From Orbicella faveolata (taxonomy: Eukaryota; Cnidaria; Anthozoa; Scleractinia; Merulinidae), in the NCBI RefSeq assembly GCF_002042975.1, contig NW_018148946.1, positions 320,978 to 384,977 of the forward strand: a stretch of DNA of 64,000 nt, in the 5' to 3' direction. The notes under the pieces were generated by a model. That model searched no databases. It was not told where the DNA came from and worked only from the letters and a program-made list of their open reading frames with translations. The position numbers were made by a program, and so were the translations under genes. Of the stretch, positions 37,201-47,147 are shown in pieces (position 1 is the first letter of the stretch; the number at the start of each line of letters is the position of its first letter).

Positions 37201-40200
37201 ATCGTGAAAGATTTTGTGAAAGTACCCGCACAAAACGATCAAACAAAAAGTGACCGTACGGATAAAGTATCTAAGACTGTTACAAAAGACGACATTCAAG
37301 CAAAACCCAAGAGATCAAATGTTGGATTGAAATTGTTTATATCGGGAAAGAGGCGCAAAGAAGATTCAAAAACTGCAAGTGAAAATGGCATGTTGTCTCC
37401 GAGCTCCAGCGAAGAACCTGCTTTAACTGAAGAAACTGAAGTTCAGTCACCCGAGTCACCTCCTGTTACAATAAGCATTCAGGGAAAAGATTCGCAAGAG
37501 GATAGAGAAGGCAGAAGAGTCCGCTCTCCGACGAGGATGTCGCCGACACCTTGGGAGAAGAAACCTCGAAAGACCTACCTCGCATCTCGCAACATACGAC
37601 TCAGCAAGAGCCATGAAGATCTCAGGTTTGTTGAAAGAGCGCCGGGAGAAATGCAGGATATTATCCAAGAAGAGGAGCCTGCTACGCACAACGTCCAGGC
37701 TGGCCAAAGTGTTCCCGAGGACGATGTGAAAGAGTTAATCGAGCCAGATTCTATTCATACCGCTAAAATCACTGTTCAAGAGGTCGTAGGCGACAAGCAA
37801 AGGATTCTTATTTTGAACGTGAAGAAGAAGGTTCATGGAAAGGCGAGATGGAAGTCCCTGAGTGATCTTGATTCGATCAAAATGGCGGTGACGCCGCCCC
37901 GAAGACGTAGCGATTTGGGAAACGCACTGGCGAGTTTTGCCGAGGAAGAAAAAAAAGTTGAAGGGCGTAAGGGTCCGACGGTTTTGCCTGTATTGGAGGT
38001 TAAAACGCGCCGCAAGTCACTGCCTGAAATGGAAGAATCAATATCTGAGGAACAAGTTGTTTCACCTCGAAGATCACCCATTCTCAAAGTGACAGCACTG
38101 CAAGATCTTGAATCTGTGACAGAAAAAGACGCACCGACCAGAATAATTAAAGCCAGAGTGATGCCAGTATTGGAAGAGGGAGAAGCACAAAGTGACGAGA
38201 ACGTAACAGAAATTAGAGACAAAGAGACTTCAAGGCGAGAATTTAAAGCTCGTGTGACACAGATATCTTCAAGGGAGTCCAAACCTCGGGTAGAACGCGA
38301 GGACGTCGATGGCAGCGAGGAAAACAGGGCACAGGAGAGAATAATTAGTGCGCCGATTGTGTCGCCCGTTGTTGAAGCTATCCCGTGGCTAGAGCGAGAG
38401 ACTGTTACAGAAATTTCAGATTCTGCAACCAAGGGAAACACCATCAAAGTCCGGGTTGCACGTGTAACTCCTGCAGAGGAAGTCCCGCCACAAACTGAGG
38501 ACAGATTTTCTCGACCTCGTTTATCGCCAACAGTGGAAACACTGCCAAAGCTGAGAGATGAACGTGAAATTGAAGCTCGTGTATCGCAGATATCGCCCAT
38601 AAGAGAAGTCCGTTACAGACAGGGTCGGGAGTCTGGATACGGAAGCTTAGAGATAAAGGATAATGACGCCGGAACTCCGAGTGCGTTTAACACCCTTGGC
38701 AGCGTTCGTTCTGATCCTGTTTCTACTCTGGGAGGTGTTAACGAGCGTAGCGTAAGCAGCTTAAGCAGCATCGAGGATGCATTTGACGGAGAAATTCTGG
38801 GAGAGAGCCGAATTATGGTTACAGATTTAGACGCTTTACTAGCTCAACAAACTGCTGCAGTCACAGAGGAGAAGCCGCGACCACAAAGCCCTGAAACCCA
38901 TGAAGTCACAGAGAAAGTTCATGTGTGGGCGCGGATGGAACCTGTTCCTCAAAAAGCCGTCCGTATCAACAGTAACGAGCAAGACGACGATGAAAATCTG
39001 GTTATACATCACGTCAAATCAGAAGAACCTATTGTCATCGAACCTGTGATTGTCACGGAGGCAGCCAGTAACGAGGAATCGAACGTGATTTCAGCTTTTC
39101 TAGTCAACGATGGTTATGACGATGACGAGCTGGATGAAGTTTTCTTTGAGGATTACCCACCTTACGGTTTCCCTAATAGTCACGGCAACTCTGTGCGGAA
39201 ACACAGCAGCGATGCTGACTCCGAAACGTCATCTGTGAGCAGCCTGCCGCTGAAACCTCGCCATCGGCAAACAAGGGCAGCTCTCGAAGCCGCTAACATC
39301 GGAGCCCGAAATCGCACCGAGTCAAGTGGATCTTCTAAAACTGCCACACCTGTTGTCGAGCTAGAGAATGAAAAGGCCGCTACTTCATCTGGTTCAAGCA
39401 CGCCGGAAATCAGAGCGAGCGAAGTTTCACGGGAGGAATCGTCCTCGTATAAAACACCCGAACGATCTCCTCCTGCGGCAAAGGAGACGCTAACCAAGTT
39501 TACTTCGGCCTTTATTTCTCTTTCGCGAACGACAAAAGTCCGCCGCCCTCGTGCGAGGTCGGAGGAAAAATCCGCTCCTAAGTCCGATGAGGAACCTAGT
39601 GCACAAACTAAAGGACCGGGGCCTAGCTTACAAAAGAAGGGACTAGGAACTAGTGTCCAGGACGTTCAGATAATGCCAGGACTCCATATAGACCAACAGC
39701 GTTTTAAGGACGCCGCGGATAGTCGAAAATCAATGCCGGACTTGACAAAAAGACAGCACCCGATAAACGACTCTCCGTTTTTACGGGGATTGAGCGCTCA
39801 TACACGCAAGTGGCTCAGTCAAAACGCCTGGATGGATTCTAATGAACAGCAAGATGAGGACGATCTTATGACTTCAGATCTTTTCCTGTATCCCTCAAAT
39901 CGTTTTCAACCCGGATCCAACATCGACGCCAGTTTCATGTCATTAGCGGGGGAGAGAGACTTTCCTGATGATATCTCGGTGTCGTCGTTGTCAACGCGCC
40001 CTCAGAGCCCAATGTCGGAATTCTCGTTTGCTGGGGAGGTCCCTTACTGGGGAATGCGGCGAGGCTCAACGACTACTGTGAAGTGTTCCAATCCTCGATG
40101 CGAGCAAGAGGAGGTTTTGTTACCGGGCGAGAAAACCACTTATACATCTTGCCCCGCTTGTTTCACATATTACTGCACAAGGAACTGCAGGCGGATTCAC

Positions 40201-40956
40201 TGGTCGGAACACAAGAAGGTTTGCTTCTTCGGTCGTATCAACAGCTATATTCGCTCCTTCATTTATCTCTGCCACAAGAAAGAAGCTCTGACATTCCAGC
40301 TCTCTAAGGCGGCCAAAGAAGGATTCAAAAGGAAAGGGCGTGGCTGTGTGCTGGTAACGTTCGCGTCTGCGCAGTCGGCGCGCAAATTCATGACCACCGG
40401 TTGCTCGTTTTTCCCCAGTCCTCCAACGTACTCATCCTTGCAGGATTTACAGGCGGAAGGTGTGGTGAGCAAGCACAGGGTGGCTTTAATTCAGAATATC
40501 AGGGACTACGACCCCGAGGGGGAATTCGTCCTCAATCTCGCCATCATTGCTGGTAAGATGGAGAACCTTCCAGCGAATCCTGTTCCGCGGAGGAAAGTGA
40601 CTACCGTTCTTCAAGTGATCAAGATTCCCTTTAGTAGCAAGCTCAAAGAGGATGTCTCGTCTTCTCCGAGCGACCCAAAAACTGAAACGAAGCTGTTTTA
40701 CTTGCCGAAGTGCGCTCGACATGAATTCGTAAACGAGAACGAAGCGCGAAGACATTACTGCAGAAACATTTCCAAGAATTTGAAACAGTATGGAATCCGA
40801 CTGAAAAACGACTATCCCGATGTGTATGAGAAACTTTGCCTTTACGTCGACCAGAACATCCGATTCAAAGAGCCCCTTACTGTCTATGGCAACCAGGGCA
40901 AGAAGATTGTGATGTGTAAAATCATGCCTGAGGCTGGTGACGACGGAAAGAAATGA
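31210..40956 (+). CDS. Giant membrane-anchored, repeat-bearing MYND zinc-finger protein
   Basis: One uninterrupted frame of 3248 codons as assembled; about 3136 if the duplication at 35235 is artefactual. The ATG at 31210 has G at -3; a second ATG follows two codons later. A hydrophobic helix lies at residues 25-47 (EISILFWSFAFVFLLVV). A very long acidic, Ser/Glu/Asp-rich and probably disordered region follows. A block of ~45-residue repeats spans about residues 1215-2010, with the core KRDVTQ..EKLPVQS.QT..D.KP. The C-terminus has a MYND-type finger at about 2959-3007 (CSNPRC, CPAC, YCTRNC, HWSEHKKVC), a conserved domain (GFKRKGRG, YSSLQDL, GVVSKH, LNLAIIAGK), and a last ~100-residue segment (RRHYCRNISKNL, DYPDVYEKLC). 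MYND fingers bind protein ligands. The architecture suggests a membrane-tethered scaffold. The C-terminus may relate to apical-junction AJM1 proteins, from memory only. The giant exon is unusual. Confidence 0.85.
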   Translation: MWMAVISSAAEDYIPSQDETEEGEISILFWSFAFVFLLVVTVWFYITQIATIRRSAGRQISDKEIDREEEVARKILEQLTDDLRFKSDISKEDTLDNAASAPSGEREESSVYEYIDDEIHIHYSKYGWDDESFESSDGSSGLAAARRPSMENMDLIFPGFLPSIVEEEEIEEDSDSESSEKSQDTDVDDKFSADLSYLPTAYKQLVNNNDGVLESSVNIEHKLDLSGSGTKFAPFIESRETMTKELQPKEDRVVIGEPAESQSLFAFENVNHPAIVKSISEPVNIEQNGSSLLSTEIDNRCQVLDAENSKNILSPEPASHISTQESAIPTKCRTVAEVTSGSLDFSAPKDEKETILDSVSDVNNSAIESTSLFTISSCDLAPALKQDANEEPKLHASNEQKISCPPNGLDRYFTRDIHFENSKNEENARGNIENERDTELSDASAEEDTSGLKGIKMDINKSDLADFQLKGFVDEIAGTNDHTRHAWTFFSMSGSDETTKPQKGISSPKQQLDQVAVPKIIIDSYDDGLKSDIKIPNDDSMDMNGSTRYANPFETDTFETDIDIDDVDLIDSDELQDEGEFSIYFKRHVSVTDLDKILSEEGQAEVNDDSSKDVVETDLSVDKVEQRDVDISSTRTVISSDEETNYSITAPETTHVDDGSDINIQKSIIVTSKLSDCLDKQPSEELQEFEPSIKSYEVETLMDDVSFQKDGVYGELVLSKLNDHQRDHPDDVSFDYYGEDWSEFIEDHRRERKPRLYTIPEDEEISSAEDDKGKEFESNLWDQAGYNYSNGNEFSVRKDPRLQAPIATMDASDSEFDLDDHSSSEAEKSGPEIDEHSEKKYQPKLPEEPSHLDEIITYNGLTKNGGINEAKNLANEKEKKLKEPVFLDKIISCNGVTEKPEIGGVIDVASDEQKRSNEPPELSDKMFAYNGVNGDIGVVGDSTRSVKIVKKIKIFVRKEVMITKDEQELQSPKQLIEEFGDHKKDKIDTENARNETSARKEVEEAEIVPKCREPKMHPSYDVIKAEIDSDANFTQPMNFEEEQCDISEVIAKETEMIPRKESYTPPKPEQKVVDEVIEVSVKNTPERDVTQLLTQALAQSDNPKTDAKPESKIVTDVVKVLPLSLEGDAPKSVGIEDSCKPLAKNDNREMNNTSRAENVESCTSPTQKEAPVRDITQMSPKRTKQKHLSKMVARFESKIEAETVKARRSSVESKVPKRDVTQDEEKLPVQNGQTKVDNKPGSEMKPENVKASVLSVGASVLKRDVRQDAQKLPVQSVQTKVDDKPGSEIKPENVKASISPVGANVPKRDVRQDAQKLPVQSVQTKVDDKPGSEIKPENVKAXNGQTKVDNKPGSEMKPENVKASVLSVGASVLKRDVRQDAQKLPVQSVQTKVDDKPGSEIKPENVKASISPVGANVPKRDVRQDAQKLPVQSVQTKVDDKPGSEIKPENVKASISPVGANVPKRDVRQDAQKLPVQSVQTKVDDKPGSEIKPENVKASVSSVEANVPKRDVRQDAQKLPVESVQTKVDDKPGSEMKPENVKASVSSLEASVPKRDVMQDIEKLPVLSDQTEIDAKPESKSTPEANQVKTTPVKEHIPKLGVTQYVKKLGQTNRDAKPDSQSTPETIQMRKSFVEEDVPTPDVTQNLETIPVESDQTTIVAKPQSKSTPRTIEARSSSVEQDVSKRDVTQQLENIPVQSDQMTIESKSTPETIQANEVSLKEDTPKVVFTECVENLPAESDLTNADVKPESKSTPETVQVNESSLKADTPKLVLKEYVENLPPESDATNDDVKPELKSTPDTIQARTLPVKENIIKANVKEYVKRLPAQSDQTQIDANPDSKSTPATIKTTASSVQEDVIKRDVTAYVERLPEQSDQTQIDAKPDSKPTSATIKTTVSSVKEDVIKRDVTAYVERLPAESDQTQIDAKPDTTSTPAAIKTTASSVEAVAPKRGITNDVAQTPAQKDDILLEAKLEPKITPEIKARASSVEAVSSEREIVKDFVKVPAQNDQTKSDRTDKVSKTVTKDDIQAKPKRSNVGLKLFISGKRRKEDSKTASENGMLSPSSSEEPALTEETEVQSPESPPVTISIQGKDSQEDREGRRVRSPTRMSPTPWEKKPRKTYLASRNIRLSKSHEDLRFVERAPGEMQDIIQEEEPATHNVQAGQSVPEDDVKELIEPDSIHTAKITVQEVVGDKQRILILNVKKKVHGKARWKSLSDLDSIKMAVTPPRRRSDLGNALASFAEEEKKVEGRKGPTVLPVLEVKTRRKSLPEMEESISEEQVVSPRRSPILKVTALQDLESVTEKDAPTRIIKARVMPVLEEGEAQSDENVTEIRDKETSRREFKARVTQISSRESKPRVEREDVDGSEENRAQERIISAPIVSPVVEAIPWLERETVTEISDSATKGNTIKVRVARVTPAEEVPPQTEDRFSRPRLSPTVETLPKLRDEREIEARVSQISPIREVRYRQGRESGYGSLEIKDNDAGTPSAFNTLGSVRSDPVSTLGGVNERSVSSLSSIEDAFDGEILGESRIMVTDLDALLAQQTAAVTEEKPRPQSPETHEVTEKVHVWARMEPVPQKAVRINSNEQDDDENLVIHHVKSEEPIVIEPVIVTEAASNEESNVISAFLVNDGYDDDELDEVFFEDYPPYGFPNSHGNSVRKHSSDADSETSSVSSLPLKPRHRQTRAALEAANIGARNRTESSGSSKTATPVVELENEKAATSSGSSTPEIRASEVSREESSSYKTPERSPPAAKETLTKFTSAFISLSRTTKVRRPRARSEEKSAPKSDEEPSAQTKGPGPSLQKKGLGTSVQDVQIMPGLHIDQQRFKDAADSRKSMPDLTKRQHPINDSPFLRGLSAHTRKWLSQNAWMDSNEQQDEDDLMTSDLFLYPSNRFQPGSNIDASFMSLAGERDFPDDISVSSLSTRPQSPMSEFSFAGEVPYWGMRRGSTTTVKCSNPRCEQEEVLLPGEKTTYTSCPACFTYYCTRNCRRIHWSEHKKVCFFGRINSYIRSFIYLCHKKEALTFQLSKAAKEGFKRKGRGCVLVTFASAQSARKFMTTGCSFFPSPPTYSSLQDLQAEGVVSKHRVALIQNIRDYDPEGEFVLNLAIIAGKMENLPANPVPRRKVTTVLQVIKIPFSSKLKEDVSSSPSDPKTETKLFYLPKCARHEFVNENEARRHYCRNISKNLKQYGIRLKNDYPDVYEKLCLYVDQNIRFKEPLTVYGNQGKKIVMCKIMPEAGDDGKK
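34850..37240 (+). repeat. Coding tandem repeat array (45-codon unit, ~20 copies)
   Basis: The 135-bp unit encodes forms of VPKRDVRQDAQKLPVQS, then VQTKVDDKPGSEIKPENVK, then AS.S.VGAN. Units between about 34950 and 35870 are nearly identical at the DNA level, pointing to recent amplification or homogenisation. Units from about 35880 onward are diverged and vary between roughly 40 and 45 codons. The array stays in frame throughout. Copy number is unreliable because of the join at 35235. Confidence 0.85.
35235..35235. other. Scaffold join inside the repeat array, with duplicated 335-bp flank
   Basis: The 335 bases ending just before the N (34900-35234) are repeated base for base just after it (35236-35570). 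Including the N this is 336 bp, so the frame is kept by chance. An unmerged contig overlap is the simplest explanation. Confidence 0.85.
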
Positions 40957-41097
40957 GGAGAGCTTTAAAATTGAATCACAAGGTAATTCAGTTTTCTTTT
41001 TTTGGAATTTTCCACCAAATGCTTTTCTGAGTAATACTTATGGTTTATTGACCAAGGGTGAGGTCAAGGTGGCTGGTTATTGGCCTCGTTCTGTTTT

Positions 41098-41128
41098 TTG
41101 TTGTTGTTGTTGTTGTTGTTGTTGTTGC
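41098..41128. repeat. TTG trinucleotide microsatellite
   Basis: About ten uninterrupted TTG units lie 140 bp after the stop codon of the giant MYND gene, probably in its 3' UTR. Confidence 0.9.
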
Positions 41129-44100
41129 GTGTTTATGAACCTCGATTCTGTCTCGGTCCATAAACTTAAAAACGGGAAAAAAAAACCGAGCCAAACTCCA
41201 GCCATCTTCACCGAACAAAGCTTGGTGATTTATATAGAAAGCGAACACTATCGTCTTGCGCCGGGACAAGGTAGCGCCATCTTGCCTGCTCGGGTAGTAT
41301 ATCACGGCGCAGGATTCGATTCATCTTGTCCGCTCACGGAACTAGCTATATAATTAAGGTCCCATACTTTAAGGACCATTGCGTTGATGAAGGATCCAGT
41401 TTAGTGCGCGTGCCCAAGGTGATAACGGGACATTGTCTAATATTCCAGGTGTCTTAAGCCTACTTTCCTCTGTGACGCACCTGAAGGGAATGGAGTTGTT
41501 TACATTTAGCAATATAAGGCCGAGACCCGGGAACATTAAATTCAGCTACCTTTTTGTGTCTCATCGAGAGAGCTAGGAATTGGCCAACAAATTCGGTAGC
41601 TTGTGTTTCACAACTTTTCTCGTGTACTCGTGTGATGTGTCTATTTTCTAATTACCTTAGAGATGGGCTCGTAATTGAATTGTAATGTTTTAGTGGGTGA
41701 TCTTGTTAAAGTGAACTATGTATAAGATGGTCTTTATTCTAAATTTCTTTTTCTTTTATTTTGTAGAATTGACTACCTCGTGTGACAGTGAGTAAAGAAT
41801 GCATTTTTAAAGCCCTTCTTCAGAAAGTGCTCCCTCAAAGGAACATCATGCAGGTCGTTTAATACGTAGCATTCATTGTGTCACAACAGTTCAGGTATAC
41901 CAGAAAGGTCGCTTACTTGAAGCTACCGTGACAAGCATGTCACTGCTGACAAGATTGCCCGCGCAGCACCTGATTGTCAAGGTCAATTAACTCATAATTT
42001 ACACGATTTACTTTTTAGTTTTTTTACACACTTATTGAGAGTACTTTACAATATTGCTTTAAATTGTCTTCAATTTTATCATTTTGGGGCTTACCGACCT
42101 TTAAGGGTCATTATTTTGAGTGTTTTTACATGATTTAAGGATTTCAGTGTTGTTTTCTTGTAAGACATGGAAACGCTACTACTTTAAGGGAGTCTTCGAT
42201 TTTATTTCTTAGGGAAGTTCAGTGTACGATTTTGTTTCATTAAAACACTCTGCTAGCTTTTATAGTGCCATTTTATCATCCCAGTGTATCAATTTTTGTC
42301 CAGTGGTGCTTGCTTTAGTTTAATAACCGCCACGGTTAGATTTTTCTCAATTATTTTGCGTCGTAAACATATTTACGTTATGGTAAAGTTCTATACGCCT
42401 GGGTCAATAACGTTAGGCGTTTCTTAACAATTTCATCGCAAGTCTCGTGTATTATTTCTACAGTTTAACTTCTTTATCACACCTTAAAGCAGTTTTTCAT
42501 TGCTTTAATACAATCAAATTCCTGGAAACTACAGTATTAATGTATCAATCTGAAATTGTGATTATAAGCTTTTATAATATTATCAAATAACGACCAAGAC
42601 AACCTTAATAATCGATCAAACCGATTTGAATGATTTGTTAATAAATGCTCTCCTATACCGTTAATCCTGGCGGAGATTAAAATTCAATAAATTCCGTGCT
42701 ATTGATTACACTGTAACACTGTTCACGAAACACTTTCTTGACGAAAGCTAAATTCTTTTATCTAACTGCGCCAGAGTTCAAACGAAGTCAGATAATCAGG
42801 CTTAAGTATATATTCTAGGGTAGTCGTTTTGTGACGGAAATTCTCCGTTGAAGGGCAGAGTAGCCTGCAGGTCAGGCACATTAATTTAGAAGATTTTCGT
42901 AATCATAGTGCAAAGGGCAAGACACGCGCGCGCGGTCATGCGCTCGCCACGTGTGTCTCGCGCAAAGTCACGTTCGTGTCGTAGACGCTACAGATAATTA
43001 TCCAAAATCTACTATTCATTTAATCAAATCATCTTTCCTATAGCTGTTTTATTCTACTGATAGATCTCCACGCAGTCGAAACGTAAGGGTTGACCTTACC
43101 ACGGTTTTTTTGCAAATAAGATAAATTCATTAAAGTAAATTTTGATTTCCAAAATAGGACTTAGTGAGTCACATATATTATGTCAACAAAGCTGTGTAGA
43201 TATCTCAAAACCATAAGTAGCATAAAATCCTCGAGGCGAACATTCAAATGTTATACATAGCATCCACTAGTTGAATTCCAGCCGCGAGCTTTTTCGCATA
43301 CGCAACAAAAATATATTTCGATAAATATATTTGGTCATTATAATATGATTAAACTATCATGCAGCGCCGAGTTATTCATCGGATTGTCCTCCTTGTGAAT
43401 TCTATACCAACCTCCAGTCCCTCTCCCCTTTGTGACTTCCGGTATTCCGGTAGCACCGGAAGTCGCAAAGCTGGATCGAAGGACAATGAATTTCAGTGCT
43501 TGTAAGGCACTTGCTTGGTCAGGAACTGGCGTTTCGGATTCCATCTGTCTGGAGATGGACTAGGAACTACTAATCCTAGGTAAGGATTACGAATTAATCT
43601 TCTTTCAAAGTATCCTGTCTGAAACTCGCTTAATTAACAGAGATCTATTTGCAAATGTTTTTGTTAGATTTTTGGTGGTGTTCAAGCCACTAAAGCCAGA
43701 CACGGCGCGTCAGTGTAGTTTAACAATGAATAAACTTTTCATTAAAAGCGCGATAGTGGCCTGGCTTACATTGTACGATTTATTTGTCTGACGAGCTGAA
43801 TAACCATTATGAGTTCAAGTCTTAATTGTAATAATCAAATCGTTGTTGGCCAGGGGTTTATAAGGCGTACCGGTTTTCAATTATTGTATGTACTGTATTT
43901 TGATTTTTTTGATTTTTTAGAGGATTATCGAGATTAAAATATAGGCGACATTTTAACACATGGTTTTAGAGGGCGTTTGAATGTTATAAATTTCGGGTTA
44001 TGATGAATCTGGGAAATTTTAAGGAGGCACCGTTGTATACCAAAAGTTCCTTGGCCGATCTTGAGCTATAACCAATAGGTTCCACTGAACACCAAGTTCC

Positions 44101-45109
44101 AACCGAAATAAACTATGTATGAATTATAATTACAAATCGATTGTGTGGTCTTACAAATCCCCATGGAAGTTGTAGATCATGCAAAGTCCCTGATCTTTAA
44201 TAAGACAGTGCCTGAACAAATAGTTTCTTAAATATATATTTTTCAATAGCAAGCTTACACAAACAACTTTGGAAAGACCTGTTGAATTGCCGATTACCCT
44301 GGTATCCCGTGTGTAAGCCCTTAGCATTAAACAACTTCGCTGTGGCTTTGAAAAGGGCTTACTCAAGAGTTAGGGCTTTTAATTACGGTAAACAAATGTT
44401 TCGTGATAAATTAGCAGAACACTAACTTACAAGCATATCGTTCTTTAACGCTAATTCCACTCGTAACACATAATTTATTTTCCATGTATAATTTTCAGTA
44501 TGCAAGAATTGTAAAGAGCCCGGGAATTTTAAGGTAGCTATCATCTTTTTTTATGGTCAGCTCTGCCCTCGTACGATAGATTTTGTAAATAGGTCCGATT
44601 GCTATGTAATCTGTTTGGGTAACTGATGATTAACATCAGTCATTGTAAACACCTAAATGAAATAAATATTACATTGTTATAGAATTCTTTGTTTTTCTTT
44701 TCCACTTTTTTTTAACTTAAGGATTGTTCAAAGTTGACAAAACCTTTCAACTTCCCCTTGACCTTAGGACAACTGCATGTCATAACTGCACTGTCATGTT
44801 ACGTCACTGAAACTCGAATTAGAGAAAAATTGAATAACCGTTCTACGATATGGTACTATTGGTGAATCTTACATGACATCTCCAAAGGTTTGAATTCATA
44901 TTGATAGGCTATTTACACTAACGATTTCTAGTGCGGAGAGTTTTTATTTTACGAAATGTCAAAAATAAGGAAAAACGAGTGGTTTATATATAAGAGAGGT
45001 TTGCTTGTTTTCCGCATTTCATTAGCGGTTTTCAACTGGCGATATCAACATCATTGTGTTTGGTCTTGCGTTTGGTCTTCTCTTCAAGTAGTTGAGCGAT
45101 GGAAACTAA

Positions 45110-45432
45110 GACGTTTTGGCCTCGTCCACAATGCGCCGGCGGAATTTGAAAACGAAGGTTTCACTCTGAAAACGCATCAAATGTTTTTCGGACACACTAT
45201 GCCGGAGGAATTTGAAAACGCAACCGGTCATTTTGGATTTGTGTTTGAGAAAAACTCGGTCAAGGAAAATCACATGATGATCGTGACGCATCGTTTTCGA
45301 AAAGTCCCGTTTTCAAAATGTTTACCGTCCACACGAAAACGTTTTCAAACAGCCTCCGGTTTGAAGAGCGTTCTCGAAAAGCTCCGTTGTCGTGACGGAT
45401 TAGTGTGGACGGTAGGCCTAACTGTGAAATAA
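45110..45432 (+). mobile_element. MITE with CGTCCACA termini
   Basis: The left end, GGCCTCGTCCACA (from 45118), is matched by the reverse complement of the right end, TGTGGACGGTAGGCC (to 45417). The interior is rich in GAAAACG, CGTTTTC and GTCCACACG motifs in both directions. There is no transposase. A second diverged copy lies at 25300-25575. The superfamily was not determined; outer limits are approximate. Confidence 0.65.
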
Positions 45433-47147
45433 AGTTGCGTTTTCAAATTCTTCTGCCTAGAATGGACGCTGTCTTAAATTCTTTCCACGTTATCAAACAG
45501 GAATGAATTTACAAAAACTGAACGTGACTATTGTATGCTTCCTGGCGTTCTCAATTCCTACGCTTGGCTCAATTTGCATGCATTTTTATTCTTCGAGTTT
45601 CTGACTGGCTTCAGTTCCTGCTACATGTATGTAATTCGGGTCGACAGTGACTATTTTTCTGCCCCAATAAGGTCCTTTTAGAGCCCCGTCACGTCATTGC
45701 TGGATAACAAATCCACATTCCGAGTGGGCGCGGCGACAAAATGTTGGTCAATATTGGTTTAATGTGCGTACAATTCCGCGTGTTTTGTTTATGTATCGTG
45801 AAGACATCATTTCACAATTATGTCCGACCGTATTATAAAAGGGTCATGTGTTTTTATTGCGTGCTACTGTAGCCAGCTAACGCTATTCAACTCTGTCTCC
45901 TCACTTTCGACTCTTACTGTTTTCCGGAGGTCTATACGTCATGACCGCTAACCAATAAAGATTTCCGTCCGGACCTCCTGGTCAGTTAATAAGTACTCGT
46001 ATTATCACAAAATGATCTCTTACTCCGGCTCATGAGACATACTATATCGCCTGCTTGTTAGCTTAATTTGCGAATTTCTTCCTATGGACTTCGGTCCTAG
46101 TATTCACGGGACACCGTACTTAATATATCATTACATGAGCCACTCACTGCATTTCTAATCATTTACTTCACAAAACTGTATTTCAGTCAAAATAGAAAAA
46201 TTAACAACTGAAATTAAGAATTAAAAAGGCCTTCATAGAAAGAGCTATTAAATTCAAAATTTATTCATTCGACTTCAAAAACCCAGTGGGTCTTATTTAC
46301 CAAATACTTTGAGTTTTTGAGTTTATTTTGACACCCCAAAAGGACGGTTACAAACTGTCCCAAACTGTCATTTTTCTAAATTACCTACTGAGACTGACGA
46401 ATTTTGTTTCATCAATCGAAAAACGACGCTCTATAGCTGTAATTTGTACTTCGTTTGTTAATAACATCGTAGGTTTCAGGTTAAGTACTTCAGTTAAACC
46501 GCTTGAGTTCGGGAAATGTTTTCAATTCCTGTTTGTTTTATTACACGAAATGCACACAATTATGGCTTTTTGAATTATGCCATTAATATTCCAAAGTGCG
46601 TCAGATTATGTTTGTTCTTTATCGGTTATGTGTTTTCCTTTTAATTTGTTCGCCGAACACAGGCGGTAAAGCTGATAATTTACGGGTAAAATGTATATCC
46701 TTCAATTTTCATGGTCAACTAAACTCCTCTATTATTACAGAATACCCAATATGTCCTAACTTTTTGGTTGAAGTGTCCCAAATTTAGAAAAGTTCACTAT
46801 ACTATGAAACCCTACATACACAAGTCCCCTGGCCCCTAGCTGTCATAATGAAAACATTTGCACCGCATAATTTCAGCTATGTTTTTGTCCAGTAGATGCA
46901 CGATGCAAAACACAGGAAAGACAATGTCACAATTAATTTCGTTTACCTTCAGGACATATTCATCTTCTACAGTTTCAATTTGGTGCGAAAGACCAAACTG
47001 ACAGGAAGCAGCTGCTATTTTTCCTTGACACGTCGAACAAAATAAAAGCAGTTTCGTGAGTTTAAGAGAATTCATGACATACTAACGTGTTAAAATTGCT
47101 TTTCTTTTCGACAAGTTTTCCCGCAAAAAAATTGTTTCAGTGAGTAA

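Noticed and set aside
33955-38600. Long minus-strand ORFs opposite the giant MYND gene (183, 152 and 255 codons)
   Set aside because: They mirror the biased, repetitive plus-strand codons and carry no recognisable domain. The plus-strand frame is continuous and has clear domains.
44956-45432. 158-codon plus-strand ORF
   Set aside because: Most of it lies inside the CGTCCACA-ended MITE and translates its inverted motifs; there is no protein domain.
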